The notes under the pieces were generated by a model. The model saw only the letters and a list, made by a program, of their open reading frames with translations, searched no databases and was not told the origin of the DNA. Below are positions 1-4,374 of a stretch of 6,110 nt of DNA, piece after piece. Position 1 is the stretch's first letter; every line of letters starts with the position of its first letter. The translations under genes and the position numbers were made by a program. Source of the stretch: CBDUUP01 sp965370435 (GTDB lineage Bacteria; Chloroflexota; Anaerolineae; Anaerolineales; UBA11579); assembly GCA_965370435.1 (NCBI GenBank), contig CBDUUP010000284.1, positions 1 through 6,110 of the forward strand, read 5' to 3'.

Positions 1-1282
1 ATATGACTGACATAGGTATAAATTCCGAGCCGTGCTTGATGTGCAATAATTCGATGCAGAATTTATTAAAAAAAACGGGGCAGCAAGATTCTGTCTGCCA
101 CAAATGGTCAATGACCGGAATCTTGTCTTCAAAAATGTCCTTCTGCAGCCATTCCCAGGCCGGGGCGTTGAGCACTTCACCTGCCGCTACGATACGCTGC
201 AATGATGACAGATCGGATTTGCGGGCCGGTTCTTCACCATAGCGCTTCATGAGCCGGACCCCGGTGGGCGAAGTGAACATGCCGGTAACACGGTATTCTT
301 CAATAAGCTGCCAGAATGTTTCCGGGCCAGGGTAGTCGATGGAGCCTTCGAAGGCGATTGTCGTACAGCCCATCAGGAGGGGGGCATAAACCATATAGCT
401 GTGGCCGACGATCCAACCGATATCCGAGGTAGCCCACCATACATCATCTGGGTTCAGCCCAAAGCACCAGCGGCCCATACTGTGAATGTAGACTTGATAG
501 CCGCCATGTGTATGGACGGCGAGTTTAGGTTTGGCGGTAGTTCCCGAAGTCGCCAGAATATAGGCGGGTTCGTTGGATTCCATCACAACATGGCTGCTAT
601 CCTGGCCCTCGCCCCGTTTCAGGAATTCAGCCCAATCCATTTCGCCTTCCCCCGTCTGCGGCGGCGCTTGGCCGGACCGATTGAGCACAATCACATGCTC
701 TACAACCTCGCCTGTCTTTTCCAGGGCGGCGTCCACGATTTCTTTCAACTGCACTTCGCCGCCCTTGCGGTAGGTAACATCCGCGGTTAGCACCAGCTTG
801 GAGCCGCTGGCCACGATACGGTCGGATAACGCGCCTGCGCCAAAGCCGGCAAATACAACCGAATGAATGGCCCCGATGCGGACAGTGGCCAGCATGAGCA
901 TGATGCCTTCAGGGCAAACCGGCATATAGACGGTCAGGCGGTCGCCTTTGCCCATGCCTAATCCACGCAGCGCAGCCGCGATCTGTTCAACCCCGGCCTT
1001 CATTTCCGCATAGGTGAAGGTCTGACGCTCGCCGCGTTCATTGGCATAAATTAGGGCGGTATGGTCGCCTCTACCGTTTTCCACGTGATGGTCAAGACAA
1101 TTGTAAGCCAGGTTGGTCTGCCCCCCTGAGAACCAGCGGAAGGTGGGCGGCTGCCATTCAAATACCTCATCCCATTTGCGAAACCAGGGCAGCTCATCAG
1201 CCGCCTCCGCCCAAAATTTATCCGATTCATCGGCCGCGTACTTGAGCCAGCGTTCAACGCTTGGGGTCATATGCTCTACCAT
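1..1282 (-). CDS. acs: AMP-forming acetyl/propionyl-CoA synthetase, 3' end missing
   Basis: Activates a short fatty acid (acetate or propionate) with ATP and CoA through an acyl-adenylate; cytoplasmic. An uninterrupted minus-strand frame of 427 codons runs off the left edge. Visible: an N-terminal ACAS_N-like region (WLKYAADESDKFW near residue 12; FRWFSGGQTN near 50), the core GDRLTVYMP, the adenylation P-loop TSGTTAKPK at 245-253 followed by LAVHTHGGYQVY, TSDIGWIVGHSY, AAGEVLN (around 366-372) and WQTES at 395-399. The Trp of WQTE is the residue that keeps the pocket small in Acs. The Ala before GEVLN stands where Acs has Val and PrpE has Ala, so propionate is a real alternative. Family members are about 630-650 residues, so the hinge and C-terminal domain with the catalytic, acetylatable Lys lie outside the window. 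The start at 1282 is fixed by AAGGAG five bases upstream; Met5 is a poorer choice. Residues 400-427 carry many odd changes (see findings). It lies downstream of AOR on the same strand. Confidence 0.93.
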   Translation of the reverse strand, partial: MVEHMTPSVERWLKYAADESDKFWAEAADELPWFRKWDEVFEWQPPTFRWFSGGQTNLAYNCLDHHVENGRGDHTALIYANERGERQTFTYAEMKAGVEQIAAALRGLGMGKGDRLTVYMPVCPEGIMLMLATVRIGAIHSVVFAGFGAGALSDRIVASGSKLVLTADVTYRKGGEVQLKEIVDAALEKTGEVVEHVIVLNRSGQAPPQTGEGEMDWAEFLKRGEGQDSSHVVMESNEPAYILATSGTTAKPKLAVHTHGGYQVYIHSMGRWCFGLNPDDVWWATSDIGWIVGHSYMVYAPLLMGCTTIAFEGSIDYPGPETFWQLIEEYRVTGMFTSPTGVRLMKRYGEEPARKSDLSSLQRIVAAGEVLNAPAWEWLQKDIFEDKIPVIDHLWQTESCCPVFFNKFCIELLHIKHGSEFIPMSVI

Positions 1283-1287
1283 GTCTA

Positions 1288-1293
1288 CTCCTT
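1288..1293 (-). promoter_or_regulatory. Ribosome binding site of acs
   Basis: AAGGAG on the minus strand, five bases before the ATG at 1282. It decides between Met1 and the in-frame Met5. Confidence 0.85.
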
Positions 1294-1382
1294 GGGATCG
1301 ATGATAATAGTATTGCGGGTCGCGTTCAAGCGAGAGTCATGGGCGAGGGTAACCGAACCCATCGCACCCTGACCGAGTTATA

Positions 1383-1441
1383 TATTGACCTCAAAAAGGC
1401 CGAATGTCTGTTTTGGAATGAAGCCCAAGGCCAGGTCAATA
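1383..1441. repeat. 9-bp inverted repeat in the acs leader
   Basis: TATTGACCT (1383-1391) and its exact reverse complement AGGTCAATA (1433-1441) are separated by 41 bases, about 100-160 bases upstream of the acs start. They could be paired half-sites for a regulator or the foot of a leader hairpin. The match is exact but short, so chance is possible. Confidence 0.4.
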
Positions 1442-1461
1442 GTCCCATCGTTACCGTGTAA

Positions 1462-1490
1462 AATATAGAATGATGTCATCATCGTGGATA
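1462..1490 (-). promoter_or_regulatory. Weak candidate promoter for acs
   Basis: On the minus strand TATCCA (1490-1485), a 17-base spacer and TATATT (1467-1462) lie about 180 bases before the acs ATG. The -10 box matches consensus at five of six positions, the -35 box at only three. The spacer contains a 13-bp perfect dyad, ATGATGTCATCAT (1470-1482), which could be an operator. No better promoter was found between the AOR terminator and acs, but this one could be fortuitous. Confidence 0.25.
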
Positions 1491-1535
1491 CTATCGTTGT
1501 AACGGCGCTCAGGATGCTTCTGAAGACCAGCGTAT

Positions 1536-1586
1536 GCTGATTATTTTACATATCAGGCTGATTATTTTTCATAACAGGCTGATTAG
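1536..1586. repeat. 21-bp tandem repeat, about 2.4 copies
   Basis: Two full units (1536-1556 and 1557-1577) begin GCTGATTATTTT and end CAG, differing at a few positions; a third unit is cut after GCTGATTA (1578-1586), right beside the AOR terminator. The unit is AT-rich and equals two helical turns, so copies would face the same side of the DNA. It may bind a protein at the acs upstream region or be a simple slippage product. Confidence 0.75.
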
Positions 1587-1620
1587 ATAAGACGGCGGGT
1601 TAATTGACCCGCCGTCTTAT
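1587..1620 (-). terminator. Hairpin terminator after AOR
   Basis: A perfect 14-bp stem (ATAAGACGGCGGGT / ACCCGCCGTCTTAT) with a 6-base loop lies 25 bases beyond the AOR stop codon. The core is GC-rich. The T-rich tail is modest in both directions, so termination strength is uncertain. Position and symmetry support an end of the AOR transcript. Confidence 0.75.
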
Positions 1621-1645
1621 TTCATAGTTTGCTTCTATGTAGGGA

Positions 1646-3475
1646 CTAGATGATTTCCAGTTCCTTCAGTTTGCTTTCCGGAACCACGCCGTTTACCCAG
1701 CCCCGTTCGGCATAATATTCCTCCAGCATCTCATCCAGCTCCACAACGTGGCCTTTGGATCCAGGCCCGTCAGACGGTTCTTTCAAGAAGCGTTCCGGCA
1801 AGGTGTCTGAACCTTCGCCAAAACCAGCTAGATTGTTGTAATGGCGTTCCAGATTGAAGACCCGGTCTCCAACTTCAAGAAGCCCGCCAGCATCCATGGG
1901 GTTGCCGGTGACGGCCGCATATTGGTCGGCAAAGGCGTCCAGGTTTTCGGCGAAGGTGGCGAACTTGCAGACGTTCAGACAGTCCGTCATGGTATGCACG
2001 TTCTGGAATAACACCGTGAGCGCGCCTTTGCCCTTCCATTCCAGGGGATCGGTCACGTCGGCCGGGCCAAGCACATTGCCGATAACTTCGGCGGCAGGGG
2101 TGTAGGCCCGCAAGTGGCAGGCGCCTCGATTGGAGGTCGCGTAGGCGATGCCCATGCCTTTGATTCCACGGGGGTCATAAGCCGGGATAGACATGCCCTT
2201 GACGGACATGGAAATCTCCGGCGCGCCCCACTTCTCGGCTGCCCTTGCCGGGGATTTGGCGAGGTCCTCGCCGATGCCTTCCTCACGGTTGGCGATCTGA
2301 TCCAACAGTTTGAGCATAGCCTCAGAATCGCCCCATGCCAGACCGTCCCCATTGAGCAGGTTGCGTTCGGTGGCTTCCATGGCAACGGCAAGCGCGTTGC
2401 CAGCCTCGATGGTGTCTATGCCATACTCGTTGCAGCGGTCAATTAACGCTGCAATTGCTCCGGTATCGTCCAAGTCACACATAGCGCCAAAGGCCCAGAC
2501 CGATTCGTACTCGAAGCTCTCCATTCTCAGGCCAGCATGCGGTCCTTCGGTGATCTCCACCTCTTTCTTACAAGCCACCATGCAGGCATGGCAGGTGGGA
2601 TTTTTAACCAGGATAGTTTCCTCTACAGTTTCTCCGCTGATCTTCTCATGGGTTTCAAAATACGTGGATTTGGCGTTGCGGGTGGGCAAAGCGCCAATAG
2701 CGCCGGCTAAGTTCATCAACACATTGGTGCCATAAACCGACAGGCCGCCCTTTTTGGGCGCAGTTACCACGGCCTCATCGGTAAGCTGTTCTAGCCCTCT
2801 GGCGTGGGCCTCTTTGAAGGCTTCCTTGTCAAAGGGCATGGGCCGGTCAGCGTGAACGCCTTTAACCACTACGGCTTTCAGGTTCTTGGAACCCATGACC
2901 GCGCCGGTGCCGCCTCGTCCAGAAGAGCGGTCGTCCTCGTTCATGATGCAGGCAAAGGTGACCATTTTTTCACCGCTCACCCCGATGGTCATCACAGAAA
3001 CATCTTTTTCGCCATGCTTCTCTTGCAAAGCTTTAACTGTAGCGCGGACGCCCTTTCCCCAAAGATCGGAGGCGTCATGCAAAGTAAGCTCGCCGCCTTC
3101 AACATAGGCATACATAGGCTTATCGCTCTTGCCTTTGAACACAATCCCATCCAACCCGGCCCATTTGAGCCGCGCCCCAGACCAACCCCCGTGGTGTGAG
3201 TCTACAATGGTCCCAGTCAGAGGGGATTTTGTGCAGGCCGCAATGCGTCCGCTGAGATTGACGTCTGTGCCGGTGAGAGGGCCAGTCATCAAAACTAAAA
3301 TGTTTTCGGGACCGAGCGGGTCTACCTGTGGGCCGTTGTCAAAAACATACTTAGCCCCCAGGCCTCGACTGCCAATATACTTGCGGGCATCTTCCTCGTC
3401 AATAGGTTTAAATTCTGTCTGTCCGGTAGTCAGATCTACCCAGGCAACTTTGTTACGGTAACCGCCGAAATTCAT
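1646..3475 (-). CDS. aor: Aldehyde:ferredoxin oxidoreductase (tungsten/molybdopterin)
   Basis: Oxidises aldehydes to carboxylic acids with ferredoxin as electron acceptor, or reduces acids in the reverse direction; cytoplasmic, with a tungsten (or molybdenum) bis-pyranopterin and one [4Fe-4S] cluster. The 609 residues fit the family (about 605). The N-terminal domain has YRNKVAWVDLTTG (6-18), SRGLGAKY (36-43), MTGPLTGTD (63-71), SGRIAACTKSPLTG (75-88) and GGWSGARLKWAGLDGIVFKG (96-115). SSGRGGTGAVMGSKNLKAVV (184-203) is a hallmark. Cluster ligands are visible as CHAC-x3-C (C295, C298, C302) with C503. FEYE (321-324), YGIDT (351-355), the stretch PAYDPRGIKGMGIAYATSNR (431-450) followed by GACHLRA with His454, and DCLNVCKF (498-505) match pterin and active-site regions. 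The usual DxxGLC is DCLNVC here, a mild deviation. The start is fixed by AAGGAG six bases upstream. AOR versus a relative with other aldehyde preference cannot be told from sequence. A terminator follows; acs lies downstream, a logical partner. Confidence 0.96.
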   Translation of the reverse strand: MNFGGYRNKVAWVDLTTGQTEFKPIDEEDARKYIGSRGLGAKYVFDNGPQVDPLGPENILVLMTGPLTGTDVNLSGRIAACTKSPLTGTIVDSHHGGWSGARLKWAGLDGIVFKGKSDKPMYAYVEGGELTLHDASDLWGKGVRATVKALQEKHGEKDVSVMTIGVSGEKMVTFACIMNEDDRSSGRGGTGAVMGSKNLKAVVVKGVHADRPMPFDKEAFKEAHARGLEQLTDEAVVTAPKKGGLSVYGTNVLMNLAGAIGALPTRNAKSTYFETHEKISGETVEETILVKNPTCHACMVACKKEVEITEGPHAGLRMESFEYESVWAFGAMCDLDDTGAIAALIDRCNEYGIDTIEAGNALAVAMEATERNLLNGDGLAWGDSEAMLKLLDQIANREEGIGEDLAKSPARAAEKWGAPEISMSVKGMSIPAYDPRGIKGMGIAYATSNRGACHLRAYTPAAEVIGNVLGPADVTDPLEWKGKGALTVLFQNVHTMTDCLNVCKFATFAENLDAFADQYAAVTGNPMDAGGLLEVGDRVFNLERHYNNLAGFGEGSDTLPERFLKEPSDGPGSKGHVVELDEMLEEYYAERGWVNGVVPESKLKELEII

Positions 3476-3481
3476 GATTCA

Positions 3482-3487
3482 CTCCTT
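3482..3487 (-). promoter_or_regulatory. Ribosome binding site of aor
   Basis: AAGGAG on the minus strand, six bases before the ATG at 3475; part of the longer AAAAGGAGT. Confidence 0.85.
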
Positions 3488-3579
3488 TTAGATAGTTGAT
3501 AACGGATACAGGTATGGTGAGGGTATCGGTTAATTTCTGGATTGGTCATTCCTAATGTTGCAGCGTTTCACTAAAAGAG

Positions 3580-3598
3580 AATCCTATTAAATAGGATT
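3580..3598. promoter_or_regulatory. 19-bp dyad in the aor leader, possible operator
   Basis: AATCCTATT and AATAGGATT flank a single A, a perfect 9+9 palindrome 105-123 bases before the aor start and about 120 bases inside the predicted transcript. A one-base loop makes an RNA hairpin poor, so a dimeric DNA-binding regulator is more likely. The protein that would bind is unknown. Confidence 0.5.
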
Positions 3599-3719
3599 TG
3601 GTTGGACTGGGTGTTTTTCGATGCTTGGAGCAGGAACTACCAATAAAGGTTATTTCATCCAGCGTGAACGCATCAATCGAAAGCAGGATGAGCTATCAAG
3701 GCGGAGTAATTTTTTATTC

Positions 3720-3731
3720 TATACTAGTATA
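3720..3731. promoter_or_regulatory. 12-bp palindrome overlapping the aor -10 box
   Basis: TATACTAGTATA is self-complementary and covers the whole minus-strand -10 hexamer and the likely start region. It may be an operator, or simply the result of TATACT meeting its own complement. Confidence 0.4.
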
Positions 3732-3754
3732 CTGAATTGTGGAATAAATGTCAA
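3726..3754 (-). promoter_or_regulatory. Sigma70-type promoter driving aor
   Basis: On the minus strand a consensus -35 TTGACA (3754-3749), a 17-base spacer and -10 TATACT (3731-3726, five of six) point at aor. The start would be near 3719, giving a leader of about 245 nt. I find no good coding frame in that leader (3476-3719); apart from the 19-bp dyad and the ribosome site it shows nothing I recognise, including no clear molybdenum-cofactor riboswitch. Confidence 0.75.
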
Positions 3755-3800
3755 TCAACAATTCCCCTATGGATTGGTTTTTATTACCGTTTTGGACGCA

Positions 3801-3844
3801 GGTGGGTCGGGACGCGGCGTTTATTGAACAAGATCGGGCCGTAG
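3801..3844 (+). pseudogene. Damaged copy of a gene 3' end (tail copy 1)
   Basis: Aligns with 3958-4006: GGTGGG, three variable bases, GGACGCGGCG, then TTGAACAAGA, CGGG and CCGTAG. Relative to the second copy it has one extra base between GGACGCGGCG and TTGAACAAGA and lacks six bases before CCGTAG. Read in frame it gives VGRDAAF, then after a +1 shift LNKIGP and a TAG stop, against VGVDAAVLNKTGFAP in the second copy. The shared amino-acid pattern with a frameshift suggests a decayed duplicate of coding sequence. Confidence 0.5.
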
Positions 3845-4006
3845 ATAACGTTCTTCGTAGGGGCGGGGCGGACGGCGTTCGGCCGCTCACGTCAAGCTGT
3901 CCGCCGCTACGACGGCATCGAAGTTCTCATCGGTATCCAGAATGTGGCCAGCGGGATGGTGGGGGTGGACGCGGCGGTCTTGAACAAGACCGGGTTCGCC
4001 CCGTAG
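3845..4006 (+). pseudogene. Start-less remnant of an unknown gene (tail copy 2)
   Basis: A 53-codon open frame without a believable start or ribosome site; the preceding in-frame codon is the TAG of tail copy 1. Its second half reads like real protein: RRYDGIEVLIGIQNVASG from about 3902, then MVGVDAAVLNKTGFAP and TAG at 4004-4006. The first part (VGAGRTAFGRSRQAV) is less convincing. I do not recognise the family. The best reading is the 3' end of a plus-strand gene whose 5' part is lost, followed 24 bases later by a terminator. A chance open frame in GC-rich DNA remains possible. Confidence 0.4.
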
Positions 4007-4011
4007 GGGCG
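3997..4011 (+). repeat. Short GC hairpin CGCCCC-GTA-GGGGCG
   Basis: A perfect 6-bp stem (seven with the flanking T-A pair) with a three-base loop that contains the start of the TAG stop of the gene remnant. No T-tract follows, so it is unlikely to terminate alone. The motif GTAGGGG also appears at 3857-3863 after tail copy 1, which hints at a dispersed small repeat. Confidence 0.4.
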
Positions 4012-4030
4012 ACCTCTATCCGAGCTTGCC

Positions 4031-4082
4031 AAACCTGATAGGTCGAACGACCTTTGGTCGTCATAGACCAGTCAGGTTTTTT
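4031..4082 (+). terminator. Branched rho-independent terminator
   Basis: AAACCTGA (4031-4038) pairs with TCAGGTTT (4072-4079). Inside, GGTC (4041-4044) pairs with GACC (4066-4069) and CGACC-TTT-GGTCG (4048-4060) forms the tip. Six T's (4077-4082) close the structure, so it works for plus-strand transcripts. It lies 25 bases after the remnant's stop, as expected for the 3' end of a once-intact gene, and would also shield the downstream promoter. Confidence 0.8.
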
Positions 4083-4253
4083 GGTGTTGAACAAGATTGG
4101 CAGAAGTCCCGCAGGCCCGACATAGGGGAGCGCCCTTCAACCCGCTCAGGATTGCTGCGACCAGGGCGGACATCTGTCCATCCCAGGGTGAAATCGTTGA
4201 AATGAAATCCCCCCAAGGACATTCGCCGCCCTCCCCAAGGCCGCGGGTTTCAA
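4083..4253. other. Non-coding stretch with tail copy 3
   Basis: At 4084-4125 the sequence gives VLNKIG, seven further residues and TAG. The shared DNA is only TTGAACAAGA (4087-4096) plus GG, so this third tail copy is weaker than the first two and could be partly chance. The rest, to the promoter at 4254, shows no convincing frame on either strand and no recognisable RNA. Confidence 0.35.
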
Positions 4254-4282
4254 TTGACATAATTCGAGAATTCGTATATAAT
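4254..4282 (+). promoter_or_regulatory. Consensus sigma70 promoter for the propeller gene
   Basis: TTGACA (4254-4259), exactly 17 bases and TATAAT (4277-4282): all twelve positions match consensus. The start would be near 4289, giving a leader of about 86 nt to the ATG at 4375. The spacer holds the small dyad AATTC-GA-GAATT (4261-4272), which might bind a repressor. Confidence 0.88.
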
Positions 4283-4364
4283 TTGTGCTATATTGTCTAT
4301 TCAGGCCTCTGGGGGTGTCTATCATCAAGGATTCAACGCATGATAACCGTCTGCAATAATACCT

Positions 4365-4369
4365 GGAGG
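4365..4369 (+). promoter_or_regulatory. Ribosome binding site of the propeller gene
   Basis: GGAGG five bases before the ATG at 4375; it fixes the start and places the signal peptide at the N-terminus. Confidence 0.85.
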
Positions 4370-4374
4370 CAGCC

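Noticed and set aside
401..790. Plus-strand frame of 129 codons inside acs
   Set aside because: It is the exact antisense register of conserved synthetase motifs, so it is open because of the codon use of acs.
1536..1586. The tandem repeat as a CRISPR array
   Set aside because: Units abut with no spacers and there are only about two and a half of them.
2053..2735. Overlapping frames on both strands inside aor
   Set aside because: They lie within the complete aor gene, have no independent start signals and show no known domains.
3867..3905. GGCGGAC / GTCCGCC inverted repeat with a 25-base loop
   Set aside because: Seven GC pairs across a long loop in GC-rich DNA are expected by chance, and there is no T-tract or matching site.
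3748..4038. Plus-strand frame of 96 codons ending inside the terminator stem
   Set aside because: It has no ribosome site, turns into Arg/Gly-rich low-complexity sequence, and crosses the remnant in a different frame; only its VGRDAAF piece relates to the tail repeat.
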